From the NCBI GenBank assembly GCA_050290245.1, contig JBNKHH010000068.1, positions 1 through 64,000 on the forward strand: a stretch of 64,000 bases of DNA, written 5' to 3'. Positions 34,025-42,614 of the stretch are shown here, piece after piece. Position numbers and translations under genes: made by a program. A model generated the notes under the pieces. It was not told the origin of the DNA. It worked only from the letters and a program-made list of their open reading frames with translations, and searched no databases. Every line of letters starts with the position of its first letter. Within the stretch, counting starts at the first letter, position 1. Source of the DNA: JBNKHH01 sp050290245 (GTDB lineage Bacteria; Pseudomonadota; Alphaproteobacteria; Rhodobacterales; Rhodobacteraceae).

Positions 34025-36481
34025 TCAGAATTCTTCCCAATTGGATTGGTCCACCGCAAGACTTCCGCCAACGGGCCGCGCAACATCGCGGGATTTATCC
34101 CGCCGCCGTGCTGCGGGTTTCGCGACATGGTGAACCTTTGCTGCCTCCTCGCCCGTTTTGAACCGGCCTGTCGAAAGCCTGAGACCTTCAGCCTCCTTCG
34201 ACAGGATTGCGCTGGCGGCTGTTACTTCTTCGAAGGATGCTGCCTGTTTTTGAGTATTCTGGTCGATCCGCGAAACACCTTCAGAAACTTCGCCTATGGT
34301 CTGAACCTGTTCGTCGATTGCGGACGCGACTTCGCCGATGCGCGTTGAGATCCCAACAACACTTTCCGCGATCATCGTCAGGGAACTTTGCGCATCTGAG
34401 ACTTTGGTCACCCCCTCGGCGACGGCAGTGTCACTTCGAGCTATGACGGTTTCGATTTCTTTTGCTGCCTCGCTTGCGCGTTGCGCAAGTTGCCGCACCT
34501 CTGATGCCACAACGGAGAATCCGCGTCCGGCCTCTCCGGCGCGTGCGGCTTCGACGCCTGCGTTGAGTGCAAGCAGATTGATCTGGAAAGATATGTCATT
34601 GATGACGGTAACCACTTTGCTGATCTCTTTCGAAGCGTCGGCAATCTGGTTCATCGCATCCGCCGCCGAGGCAGCGACGACGCCGCTCGATTGTGCGGTA
34701 ACGCTTGCGACCCGGGCATTTTCATTGGCCTCGGATACATTGTGGCTGACCTGCCTGATGCTGGACGACATCTCTTCGAGCGCCGCCGCCGTTTCTTCCA
34801 GCGATGCGGCGTTCTGCTCCGTCTGCCGCGACAGGACATCTGATGTGTCACGCAATTCGGCCGAGGAGGACGCCAAAGTGGCCCCGCTTGCCGAAATCTC
34901 ACCCACCAGCGTCCGAAGCCCATCTATCATTGCATTGGTGTTAACCTGCAGGCGTTCGAATACCCCCTGGTGCTCCCCTGACATGCGGCAGGTGAGATCG
35001 CCCAATCTGACGGCATCGAGAACATCCATCGCACCACGAAGGTTTGTGTCCAGGACATCGAGCATTTCATTCAGTGCAACACCTATGCGATCAAGATCGT
35101 CCTGACCGGTCTTGCTATCGATGCGGATGCTGAGATCGCCTGCACGCGCTGCGTCGACAACCCGCGAGAAAGCTGCGCCAAATAGGTTTGCGGCCTGCGC
35201 CCGTGTCTCGGCTTCCTTCCGGCTCTTTTCTGCGGCCATCTTTTCCTGCTCGGCAACTGAGCGCATCTTCTCTGCTTCCGCCTGGCCTTTGCGTGCAACC
35301 TCCCGATCGGCTGCGGCGGTCTGTTCGAGCTCTTTCTGGCGCATAAACATGGCCCTGAGCTCATCAAGCTTGTCCCGGAGCAGCCCGATCTCATCCGTCG
35401 TGCCCCATTGTGGCGGCATCGCATCGAATTCGCCGGTTGTGATCCGCTCCATTCCTCCGGCAATGATGCGCATCCTTCGGCCAAGAGCCGCGTCCAGCCA
35501 TTTATAGAACCCGACCAAAAGTCCAAACAGGAATACGCCGAAGCCGAGCACAACAAACTTGGCTGTATCGCCGATTGTTCTCTGTGTGGCGATGCCGCGC
35601 GCCATGGCGCGCTGTATTTCCGTCTCGGCCGCATCGGCGTTGCTGATGAACTCATCGTAAGCGGCGTCGAATGAGATTTCCGCCTGCTCCATATGGCGTG
35701 CACCGTCGCGCGCCCGATCATACCGTGAGACCGCCAGGTCTTTCAGGTGGTCCAGGTCCGGAAGAATCTTCGCCAACTTTTCCGAATTTTCCGGGTATGT
35801 GTCCGCCGCAATGCGAAGCTGTTGGGCCGCTGCCTCGAAGGATCCCGTGGCTTCGGAAAAGTCCTCGCCAAAGTCGCCACCGAGGATTTCTGCGACGAGA
35901 AGGTGGCCATGTGCCACCAGATACCGTGCCTCCCCGATCAGCCGTTGCAGTTCCGGGGATTCGATGCCACGGGACGCCGCGGCGATGCGGTCCTCCAAGT
36001 CGTCGTAAAGCGCATCGAACTCCACATCCGCGTCGGAGCCAACCCCGGTGTCACCATGGAGCAGGCTGTAGCGTTGCCGCGCTGCGACCGAAAAGGCCTT
36101 GAGTTGATCGACGACCGTTACGACGCGCTCCCGGACAGCCGGATCCTGCGACGGGAAAAAGGTGCCCTCATCGTTCTGGCCACCCTCGAGGATCGCCTCT
36201 GCATAGAAGCGAGCTTCGGCAAGTGACGCCTCGACCTCCGCAAAATCTTCTGCAGTGTCGCCGCCCATGATCTCTTCCATGACAAGATGAGCATTCGCAC
36301 CTTCCAGCTTGATCTCCATCGCCGCGTCCACGAGAGGTGCGAGACGCGCACCGACTTGGTCGCCTTCTTCCGCCATCCTGAAAACCAGGACCGACATCGC
36401 CGCACAGACAATGATCGCGAGCCCGGCGATCGTTCCGAAGGCGAAAAGGATCTTGTGACTGGCGCTCAAGTTTCTAACCAT
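34025..36481 (-). CDS. Methyl-accepting chemotaxis protein
   Basis: 818 aa from ATG 36481 (GGAGA five bases upstream). Transmembrane helix 1 is near residues 8-32. A long helical periplasmic domain follows (about 33-310), then helix 2 (FVVLGFGVFLFGLLVGFYKWLDAALG) and two HAMP-like segments separated by an Ala/Glu/Lys coiled coil. The signalling hairpin has DISFQINLLALNAGVEAARAGEAGRGFSVVASEVRQLAQRA. The C-terminus ends in NWEEF, a CheR/CheB-binding pentapeptide on a flexible tail. No che genes adjoin it, so it is an orphan receptor feeding a pathway encoded elsewhere. The ligand is unknown. Confidence 0.94.
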   Translation of the reverse strand: MVRNLSASHKILFAFGTIAGLAIIVCAAMSVLVFRMAEEGDQVGARLAPLVDAAMEIKLEGANAHLVMEEIMGGDTAEDFAEVEASLAEARFYAEAILEGGQNDEGTFFPSQDPAVRERVVTVVDQLKAFSVAARQRYSLLHGDTGVGSDADVEFDALYDDLEDRIAAASRGIESPELQRLIGEARYLVAHGHLLVAEILGGDFGEDFSEATGSFEAAAQQLRIAADTYPENSEKLAKILPDLDHLKDLAVSRYDRARDGARHMEQAEISFDAAYDEFISNADAAETEIQRAMARGIATQRTIGDTAKFVVLGFGVFLFGLLVGFYKWLDAALGRRMRIIAGGMERITTGEFDAMPPQWGTTDEIGLLRDKLDELRAMFMRQKELEQTAAADREVARKGQAEAEKMRSVAEQEKMAAEKSRKEAETRAQAANLFGAAFSRVVDAARAGDLSIRIDSKTGQDDLDRIGVALNEMLDVLDTNLRGAMDVLDAVRLGDLTCRMSGEHQGVFERLQVNTNAMIDGLRTLVGEISASGATLASSSAELRDTSDVLSRQTEQNAASLEETAAALEEMSSSIRQVSHNVSEANENARVASVTAQSSGVVAASAADAMNQIADASKEISKVVTVINDISFQINLLALNAGVEAARAGEAGRGFSVVASEVRQLAQRASEAAKEIETVIARSDTAVAEGVTKVSDAQSSLTMIAESVVGISTRIGEVASAIDEQVQTIGEVSEGVSRIDQNTQKQAASFEEVTAASAILSKEAEGLRLSTGRFKTGEEAAKVHHVAKPAARRRDKSRDVARPVGGSLAVDQSNWEEF

Positions 36482-37087
36482 ATTTCTCTCCGGTGGGGCA
36501 ATCGGCACCGGCGGACGGATAGAGTCAAAAGCTTATGGATCATTTAATGCGTGGAGACTTTGCCATCCTGCTCGTGCCGTGCTGAGACCCTTGGGGCGCG
36601 AGCATTTCGTGGCTTGGATAGTGCGTCGGTTTGGGACTTCGGACATACTTTTGGTCTTTTGGCTTGCGGCCCATGCGAGACATTCACCAACCGGCCTTCA
36701 TGCTGCGGTCGCGGCCCGCATTGCTGCCGTTCGCTGCACCCACGAGCTTCCAACACAACCGAACTCTCAGACTGCGGGCTGAGCTGACCTTGGCCTGAAC
36801 TCCCTCTGCCCGTGTCGCCGCAGATCTTCCTGTCGCCGACGAAAAGCCGGTCAAGCCTTCGACAACATCGTTTCAATATTCCTTCATAGTGAAACAATTG
36901 AAGGGATTTTGGCCGCCTCAGGACACACGCCCGAAACGATTCTCAGATTAAAGAACGTGTATTCGCTTTTGTTCTTCGTTCCCCGAAGACCAAGCGACCC
37001 GTACACCGGCCAGCAGATCGTTGGCAGATCCAAGTTTCGGCACTCACACTAGGAAAGTTGCCGGAGGCAGCAAGAGAGTAATAGGAT
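36482..37087. other. 606-bp intergenic region before the SemiSWEET gene
   Basis: No supported gene. The part from about 36660 to 36790 looks like degenerate GC-rich repeat material (for example GCTGCGGTCGCGGCCCGCATTGCTGCC). At 36870-36904 two perfect 6-bp inverted repeats are interleaved (GTTTCA/TGAAAC and CCTTCA/TGAAGG). A/T content rises after 36860, where a promoter for the next gene may lie. Confidence 0.45.
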
Positions 37088-37408
37088 ATGAACTTCGTCT
37101 CTGTTGAAATCCTCGGTTTTGCTGCAGGGCTGATAAACTTGGCAAGTTCGGTCCCGCAACTTTTTGCCAATCTTCGGAAACCCGATTGCGCAGCCAAGCA
37201 AAGCGCATCTCGCAACGCACTCCAATGCGCGGGGAACTGCATGTGGCTTGTGTACGGCATTTCCGTGGGCTCGATGTCGATGACGACCTTCTCGTCGCTT
37301 GGATGCCTAATGGCGGGAACATTACTCTGGCAGGTTCTCAGGGCAAAGCTGGCTTGCAGACCGGGACGAAATCAAGAGATCGCCAGTCCCTTCAAATTTG
37401 CGGCTTAA
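37088..37408 (+). CDS. SemiSWEET-like sugar transporter (PQ-loop, three helices)
   Basis: 106 aa. Three hydrophobic helices: EILGFAAGLINLASSVPQLFANL, ALQCAGNCMWLVYGISVG and TFSSLGCLMAGTLLWQVL. The SVPQLF motif in helix 1 is the PQ-loop of SemiSWEETs, with SRNA...GNCMWLVYG matching the usual second helix. These proteins work as dimers that pass sugars down a gradient. The hydrophilic C-terminal tail is about 18 residues. The ribosome binding site is weak (AGAGAG about 10 bases before). It stands alone, with no sugar genes nearby. Confidence 0.75.
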   Translation: MNFVSVEILGFAAGLINLASSVPQLFANLRKPDCAAKQSASRNALQCAGNCMWLVYGISVGSMSMTTFSSLGCLMAGTLLWQVLRAKLACRPGRNQEIASPFKFAA

Positions 37409-37423
37409 GTCCGTTCAGGGCTC
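37409..37423 (+). repeat. Degenerate intergenic repeat, copy near 37.4 kb
   Basis: GTCCGTTCAGGGCTC matches 14 of 15 bases with 52896-52910, in another gene-free gap. It overlaps the end of the SemiSWEET gene boundary and belongs to the small GC-rich repeat material scattered through the 33-53 kb gaps. Confidence 0.45.
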
Positions 37424-37554
37424 AAATCCGCCTTTCGCCGCATGTGCAGCGGCTCGAAGACCGCACGCTCCACGCGTTGACAGGTGTCATGCAGCCCCAT
37501 CTGGTCTCATGAGTCCACCCTGGATTTCGTTGAACCTTTTTGAAAATGCGCGCG

Positions 37555-38640
37555 TCAGAGCCTTTGATTTCGCGTGCCATGACCAGAAATTTCTCGGGCC
37601 CGAAATGCTGCAGGCGTCATGCCCTTGCGCCGCTTGAACTGCGTGTAGAAGTTGGACTTCGATCCAAACCCTGCCGCGTACATTATATCTAACAGCGAGC
37701 GGTCCGGATCTTCATCCATGAGGCGTGTGGCCAGAGCGATCCTTCTGTCATTGAGCAAATCAGAAAAGCTCTGCCCGGAAACCTTGTTCACGGCGACACT
37801 GACAGCGCGCGCCGGGACGCTCAGGCGTTTACTCACGCGGTAAAGGGTCAAGGTATCCTCTGCGAGGATATCCGGGTTCGCAAGCAATGTGTCGAGGCGC
37901 TGAACGAGCGCATGATCGGCGGGGCCGGGTTCCGGCCTTGCGTCTTTGACCTCCTGCAGGGACGCCCGGTCAACGACCATGCCATACACATGCTCGAAAA
38001 GAGAAGGACGTCCCATTGCCCCAAGCAGGGCATAAGACACGAGGCTAAAGAAGAGCGCAGTAGAGAGCAGGAGAGACTGCGACGTCTCGATTGCGCCGCC
38101 TCTAACCAGTTCGGTAAAGATTGCCACCTCAAGCGCCAGGCTGGCGCAGAGCACTGCAATGACGATGCGCAACCAGGTGAGCGTCGTTTCCACGTCAGGA
38201 CCGAGACAGCGGAAGTGGTGCGCCCCGCGACCATGCAGGCGCAACAGTGCCCAAAGATATCCGCCATAGGTCACGAGCAAAATCGGGTCGATTGCCCAGA
38301 ATGCGTTGACCAGAAGGGATGTTGCGACAGCCACCATCGGAACCATGTGAAACAATTCTGCAGAGCCCGGGCGACGCTCGGGGTCTGACCCGAAGGCGAA
38401 ATGTAGGTAGAGCGCGGGGAGCGCTGCGGCGCCCAATACAGCACGCCATTGTCGCAGAGACGTGTCCGGCCAAAGCAGCGTGGCGAGGAGGAGGCCAGCA
38501 GAGACGGTTGTGAGCCCGAAAAAGACGCCGAGCGCTCCCGAGGAGGCACCATAGCGCCCGACCACAGCGACGCGGGCCATGAAAACGGTCATCACGGCAC
38601 TTAGTGAAACTGTCGCCGCAAGAATAGCGATGTGCAGCAC
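37555..38640 (-). CDS. AraC-family regulator with membrane-spanning N-terminal domain
   Basis: 361 aa from a GTG at 38640, chosen for the perfect GGAGG six bases upstream. Six or seven hydrophobic helices fill residues 1-235 (for example VLHIAILAATVSLSAVMTVFMARVA and LLLSTALFFSLVSYALLG). The AraC DNA-binding domain at the C-terminus has LTLYRVSKRLSVPARAVSVAVNKVSGQSFSDLLNDRRIALATRLM and the second helix-turn-helix ILDIMYAAGFGSKSNFYTQFKRRKGMTPAAFR-like stretch (here SLLDIMYAAGFGSKSNF). It is divergent from the exported hydrolase, with 148 bp between, and is likely its regulator. Confidence 0.88.
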   Translation of the reverse strand: MLHIAILAATVSLSAVMTVFMARVAVVGRYGASSGALGVFFGLTTVSAGLLLATLLWPDTSLRQWRAVLGAAALPALYLHFAFGSDPERRPGSAELFHMVPMVAVATSLLVNAFWAIDPILLVTYGGYLWALLRLHGRGAHHFRCLGPDVETTLTWLRIVIAVLCASLALEVAIFTELVRGGAIETSQSLLLSTALFFSLVSYALLGAMGRPSLFEHVYGMVVDRASLQEVKDARPEPGPADHALVQRLDTLLANPDILAEDTLTLYRVSKRLSVPARAVSVAVNKVSGQSFSDLLNDRRIALATRLMDEDPDRSLLDIMYAAGFGSKSNFYTQFKRRKGMTPAAFRAREISGHGTRNQRL

Positions 38641-38788
38641 CGGAGACCTCCTTCTGTCCAACCCAGTCCGACCTCGTTCCGGATCGCAATACAGAACCAC
38701 GAAGAGCCGTCCTTGATCGCGTTTCAGGACGCCGGGTGATCGGTGTCCCTGATAGGCCACTTGCGTTGCAAAACAAAGGACTCCAACC

Positions 38789-39850
38789 ATGAAACCCCTC
38801 TATACAATTGCCATTCTGATCCTCGGTCTGACGTCTGGTGATGCTCAGGCTCAAGAGAATGTTCCAGTCGCAACCCAGAAGTTTGAAGCCGGATTGAGCA
38901 CGCTCACTGTTCTTGATGACCGACGCGACCGGGGCCTCGAAGGGCTGATCTGGTATCCGGCCAACGCCGCCGAACCGACGAGCCTGGACTTCGAGAGCGC
39001 GGTTTGGGTCGGCTCAAAGGTCATCCGGGATGCAGACGCGGCGCCGGGGCCCTTCCCGTTAATTGTCCTGTCCCATGGCATGTTCGGAAACTCCCGAAAC
39101 CAGGCGTGGTTCGCAGCCGAGATGGCCCGAAGAGGATTCGTTGTGGCTGCAGTCGATCATCCGGGAACATCGACCTGGTTGCGCGACCCGGACCAGCGGC
39201 GTGCGCTTTGGGAACGCCCCGGCGACATCACTCGGGTGATTGATTTCGCGGTTTCGCCAGGCGCATTGCCGGTGCAGGTCGATCCCGATCAGATCTTCAT
39301 GGCAGGCCACTCTCTTGGCGGTTTCACAGCGCTGGCGCTGGCCGGTGCCCGATATGACGCGCAGCGTCTTGAGCGGTTCTGCGATACAATGCCAGGCGAG
39401 TTGGCCTGCGGGATCTTTGCGGATTGGGAAATCGCACAAACACCTGACGACCGGGAACGGATGCAAGACGATCTAGCGGATGAACGAATTCGCGCATTCG
39501 CAGTCTTCGATCTGGGCGGAACCCAGAGCTTCTCAGACGACAGCCTGAACAAGATTAACAAGCCGCTGCTTGTTTTCGGAGCCCCGATCATGAATTCTGG
39601 TTTGACGCTCGATATTGAGTCTCGGGCGCTTGTCACGGCGTTGCCCTCAGGGACCTTCCGATACATTGAGCCAGCCACTTTGAGCCATTTCGATTTCTTC
39701 AACCTGTGCAAGCCGGCAGGCTATGAGATTCTGGCCAAGGAACTGCCGGGAGACGAAGTCGTTTGCGAAGATGGCGGGTCCCACCGGGGGGCCATGCATG
39801 ATCTGATCCTTGATGAGGTGACGGCATTCTTTGGGCAGAGCCTTCAATGA
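38789..39850 (+). CDS. Exported alpha/beta hydrolase (dienelactone / PAF-acetylhydrolase-like)
   Basis: 353 aa with signal peptide MKPLYTIAILILGLTSGDAQAQ. GLIWYPANAAEPT opens the fold, VLSHGMFGNSRN is the oxyanion region, GHSLGGFTALALAG carries the nucleophilic serine, and FGAPIMNSG with an H near LSHFDFFNLC supplies acid and histidine candidates. Probable periplasmic esterase or lipase; substrate unknown. AAAGGA about 8 bases before the ATG. Divergent from the membrane AraC regulator; the shared region has a GTCCT/AGGAC dyad at 38709-38730. Confidence 0.85.
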   Translation: MKPLYTIAILILGLTSGDAQAQENVPVATQKFEAGLSTLTVLDDRRDRGLEGLIWYPANAAEPTSLDFESAVWVGSKVIRDADAAPGPFPLIVLSHGMFGNSRNQAWFAAEMARRGFVVAAVDHPGTSTWLRDPDQRRALWERPGDITRVIDFAVSPGALPVQVDPDQIFMAGHSLGGFTALALAGARYDAQRLERFCDTMPGELACGIFADWEIAQTPDDRERMQDDLADERIRAFAVFDLGGTQSFSDDSLNKINKPLLVFGAPIMNSGLTLDIESRALVTALPSGTFRYIEPATLSHFDFFNLCKPAGYEILAKELPGDEVVCEDGGSHRGAMHDLILDEVTAFFGQSLQ

Positions 39851-40188
39851 TGCATCCAGCCCGTCTGTGTGATCAAAGCGCAGGAATTCTAGCCCTAAGC
39901 GGGGACACTTCCAGTAGCACAGCAAACCCGAAACAGAGCCAGAGGATCCAAGGGGAGCGGGTCAATGGAGGTTGGCTTTCAATTGCTACCTGATCGCGAC
40001 TCTCGCGCAGTGTGTGAGTTCAGCAATCCCACATTTTGCAGGCGCGGCGGATGGCTGGTCTGGAGAAGCTGCACGGCGGCGCTCGAATGCATGACGAACG
40101 TCCACTCCGGGCCGACCGCGCCGAGGGATGTCTCGCTGCGATTGCGCCAACGGCGGCATCGCGGCCTCCATTGGCTGCGTCCTGAAAA
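39851..40188. other. Gap between convergent hydrolase and HxlR genes
   Basis: 338 bp with no supported gene. At 40092-40114 it carries a 23-bp stretch matching 20 of 23 bases with 52948-52970 (TGACGAACG then CTCCGGGC core), another copy of the small intergenic repeat family. The surrounding bases (GCTGCGATTGCGCCAACGGC) have the same style. No terminator with a U-run was seen. Confidence 0.4.
40092..40114 (+). repeat. Degenerate intergenic repeat, copy near 40.1 kb
   Basis: 23 bp with 20 identical to 52948-52970. Both copies lie in gene-free DNA within the accessory part of the window. Confidence 0.4.
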
Positions 40189-40539
40189 TCAAGACCCGTC
40201 TCGTTCCACCCACCAGTTGTGCATGGCACGAAACATGGGTTGCAGCGCCAGCGCATCCGGCGTGGCAGAATACTCGACACGTGGAGGGACTTCCGGATAG
40301 GCCTTTCTTGCGACAAGACCGTCCTTCTCAAGCGCCCTAAGCTGGCTGGTAAGCATTGTCTGCGTCACGCCGTCGATTTCACGACGCAACTCTCCAAATC
40401 GTTTGGTCCCTCGAAATATTAAAATCTGAAGAATCGATAGCTTCCATTTCCCGCCGATCATGTTGAATACCAGCGGCGCTGGACAGGGCAGAACTGCGGT
40501 TTCATGGTCCGAGCGTGAGTCTTTGCCTGAGTCTTTCAT
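40189..40539 (-). CDS. HxlR-family transcriptional regulator
   Basis: 116 aa from ATG 40539 (AAAGAG eight bases upstream); an ATG at 40581 would add 14 basic residues without a visible ribosome binding site. CPAPLVFNMIGGKWKLSILQILIFRGTKRFGELRREIDGVTQTMLTSQLRALEKDGLVARKAYPEVPPRVEYSATPDALAL is the full HxlR winged helix, including the conserved GGKW-ILxxL and P-P-x-VEYS. HxlR proteins often sense electrophiles or oxidants, which fits the divergent glutathione transferase gene. The conserved Cys (residue 19 region) could be a redox switch. Confidence 0.88.
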   Translation of the reverse strand: MKDSGKDSRSDHETAVLPCPAPLVFNMIGGKWKLSILQILIFRGTKRFGELRREIDGVTQTMLTSQLRALEKDGLVARKAYPEVPPRVEYSATPDALALQPMFRAMHNWWVERDGS

Positions 40540-40575
40540 CCATGTAACTCTTTGTTTTTTCACATTGGTATTGTT

Positions 40576-40626
40576 TTTCATACTACATAAGAAAAAGCTG
40601 CCTACTTTTGAAATTCGTGTATGAAA
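40576..40626. promoter_or_regulatory. Paired inverted half-sites between hxlR-like and GST genes
   Basis: TTTCATAC at 40576-40583 and GTATGAAA at 40619-40626 are perfect 8-bp inverted copies 35 bp apart within the A/T-rich divergent region. Such widely spaced symmetry could be two operators for dimers of the HxlR regulator, one overlapping each promoter. Position and symmetry only. Confidence 0.4.
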
Positions 40627-40658
40627 GCTAGTTTCGCCCCGAACACAAGGGAAGCGAA

Positions 40659-41327
40659 ATGATGACCACAGTGCATACAATAAGCGGCGCACCTCTGTCC
40701 TGGCGCGTTTTGCTCGGCCTGTGTTTCAAAGGCCTGAAATTCGAAACTGCCACGCTAAAGGCGTCTGATGGCGAACACATAAGTAAGAAATTTCTGGCGC
40801 TTAATCCTCGGGGCACTGTTCCTGTGCTGCAAGACGAGCAGATCACAGTCCAGGACTCGGTAGCAGCCCTTGCCTGGCTGGATCGCGCTTACCCGGACAC
40901 GCCCCTCTTTGGACGAGACTCGGATCAGGTCGCCCATATATGGCAATCCACGATGGAGCTTGCCGACTATCTGCGTGCCGTCATTGACCGGCTACTGACG
41001 CCGATCTTTTTCGAAGGGGCTGCAACTGCAACACCCGAGCTGCTGACGTCGGCCTATGACGCCAAGGTGGAGCTGGCAGGGCTTGAGACCGCATTGCGTA
41101 GAACGCCATTTCTTGCGGGCGCTGCTCCAGGTGCCTCGGATGCCGTAGCCTTTCCTGAGGTGCGCTTGCTTCAACGGGCAAGCGACACCTACCCCGGCAT
41201 CATGACAGAACTCGGGCTGGCAGACTTCTACGAACATTTCCCAAAAATCGGGGCCTGGGTTGCGCGTATCGAAGCATTGCCCGGCTACGCCGAGACGAAA
41301 CCTCAACACTGGAAGGAAACAGTCTGA
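40659..41327 (+). CDS. Glutathione S-transferase-like protein (maleylacetoacetate isomerase type)
   Basis: 222 aa. The N-terminal thioredoxin-like domain has SGAPLSWRVLLGLCFKGLKFE with the SxxSxR-like active-site start, ALNPRGTVPVLQD (cis-proline) and VQDSVAALAWLDRAYP (glutathione contact). The C-terminal helical domain follows (LAGAAPGASDAVAFPEVRLLQRA). It probably conjugates or reduces an electrophile with glutathione. ATG ATG at 40659; the second could be the start. Its stop overlaps the next gene (TGATG). Likely controlled by the divergent HxlR regulator. Confidence 0.85.
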   Translation: MMTTVHTISGAPLSWRVLLGLCFKGLKFETATLKASDGEHISKKFLALNPRGTVPVLQDEQITVQDSVAALAWLDRAYPDTPLFGRDSDQVAHIWQSTMELADYLRAVIDRLLTPIFFEGAATATPELLTSAYDAKVELAGLETALRRTPFLAGAAPGASDAVAFPEVRLLQRASDTYPGIMTELGLADFYEHFPKIGAWVARIEALPGYAETKPQHWKETV

Positions 41328-41803
41328 TGAATATTGCCGCAAAGAACGCAAATTACGCCAAGACAATCGATGTCAAGGCGACGCCTGACCGGGTGTTTCA
41401 AGCCCTTACGAGCGAAATGGACCGCTGGTGGACAACCGAGACCGAGGGAGAGCTGTCGTCCGAGGGCGACACGGTCAGGGTGGATTTCCCACCGAACAAT
41501 GGCCATTGGACCTTCGAGGCCACGGCCTTGACACCGGAAAAAACTGTCGAGCTCAAATGCATCGACGCCCATCATGTGGTTGCCGGACAGCCAGCTGAAA
41601 TTGAGAAGGAGTGGCTCGGTACGATGCTTCGCTGGAAGATTTCAGCGCATGACATCGGTGCAAGAGTTGAGTTCGAACACGAGGGACTGACACCCGCGCT
41701 TCATTGCTACGACATCTGCAACGAGGGTTGGGGCTTTTTCTTCGCGACGAGCTTTGTGGCCTATCTCGACAGTGGCAACGGCTTGCCGCACGCCCCGGGC
41801 TAG
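41327..41803 (+). CDS. SRPBCC / AHSA1-like domain protein
   Basis: 158 aa. KTIDVKATPDRVFQALTSEMDRWWTTETEG is the usual opening of activator-of-Hsp90 / START-like small-molecule-binding proteins. RVEFEHEGLTPALHCYDICNEGWGFFFATSFVAYLDSGNG is the conserved C-terminal helix region. It forms a hydrophobic pocket; the ligand is unknown. Its start overlaps the GST stop by one base, so the two proteins are made together and may act on the same compound. Confidence 0.85.
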   Translation: MNIAAKNANYAKTIDVKATPDRVFQALTSEMDRWWTTETEGELSSEGDTVRVDFPPNNGHWTFEATALTPEKTVELKCIDAHHVVAGQPAEIEKEWLGTMLRWKISAHDIGARVEFEHEGLTPALHCYDICNEGWGFFFATSFVAYLDSGNGLPHAPG

Positions 41804-42104
41804 GCGGGTTTCCAGCCAACCACGGGGCGGCCTATTTTTGGGTCCGCCGCCCTAAAAAGTGAATTTCGACTACTCTGCCAATTGCTGCTGACATGCAAAA
41901 GTGGACACTAGTGTACCCCGCAGCATCGGGCAATTTGGGCTCATTTCCGACATTCGCTGCGCTTGCGAAGCCCGCGCGGCCTCTCAGACCCGTCCCAACG
42001 TCCGCACTGCGGACATTTCTGTCCTTGGCTTTGGATTGCTAGACGTATCGCGAGAAATTCGCGTAGGCTTCCGCAAATATCGCGAGGCGTGGGGGAACGA
42101 GAGC
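41804..42104. other. 301-bp gap before the OsmC-like gene
   Basis: No gene supported; the frame of the OsmC-like gene stays open here to 41901 but contains repeat DNA and no convincing start. The first copy of a 30-bp direct repeat lies at 41985-42014. Confidence 0.45.
41985..42014 (+). repeat. 30-bp direct repeat, left copy, flanking the OsmC/methyltransferase pair
   Basis: Matches 27 of 30 bases with 43501-43530. Its right half is a near-perfect palindrome, GTCCGCA-C-TGCGGAC (42000-42014). The two copies bracket the OsmC-like and methyltransferase genes, so the pair could have been inserted or could be lost by recombination between them. Confidence 0.55.
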
Positions 42105-42611
42105 ATGAAATCTGACGAAGAAATTCGACGGGCGCAGGAGCGCGTAATGTCGGTCTTTCATCGTCGTCCCGAGGCAGCCTTGGACACAAAACACGCGGAT
42201 GCCCGAATTACCGAAGGTCTGGCATGCATAGTCACCGAAGGCGACCGGGAAGTCCTGATCGACATGTCCGAACCGGTGGGCGGAAGTGAGTTGGGCCCGT
42301 CACCGGGTTTTCACGCGCGAGCGGCCATATCGGGCTGCGTCGCGATTGGTATTAAGATGACTGCAGTGCGGCTCGGTATCGAGCTTCGTTCAGTCCAAGT
42401 CAGCGTGGACATGGATTTCGACGACTCTGCCCTTTTCGGAATGGGAGGAGCGAGCGCGGCGCCTCTCAGAACGCATCTCAAGATCACACTCGCCAGCGCA
42501 GCCGATCGAGAGACCTTGCAAGGGCTGGTGGATACCGCTCTTAAGGCCGATCCCTACTTCCTTGCCCTGCGTGATCCGCAAAAGGTCGAGACAAGTATGG
42601 AGTTCGAATAG
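42105..42611 (+). CDS. OsmC-family protein
   Basis: 168 aa from ATG 42105. HADARITEGLACIVTEGDREVLIDMSEPVGGSELGPSPGFHARAAISGCVAIGIKMTAVRLGIELRSVQVSVDMDFDD follows the OsmC fold (strand-rich N-half, then a long helix with the usual SCxA position reading SGCVAIG). One cysteine sits in this helix; the second peroxidatic cysteine expected for Ohr/OsmC peroxidases was not identified, so activity is uncertain. GGGGGAA lies upstream. It is followed 3 bp later by the methyltransferase gene. Confidence 0.8.
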   Translation: MKSDEEIRRAQERVMSVFHRRPEAALDTKHADARITEGLACIVTEGDREVLIDMSEPVGGSELGPSPGFHARAAISGCVAIGIKMTAVRLGIELRSVQVSVDMDFDDSALFGMGGASAAPLRTHLKITLASAADRETLQGLVDTALKADPYFLALRDPQKVETSMEFE

Positions 42612-42614
42612 ACC

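Noticed and set aside
41901..42104. N-terminal extension of the OsmC-like gene
   Set aside because: The frame is open, but it reads through the 30-bp intergenic repeat; ATG 42105 begins where family similarity begins.
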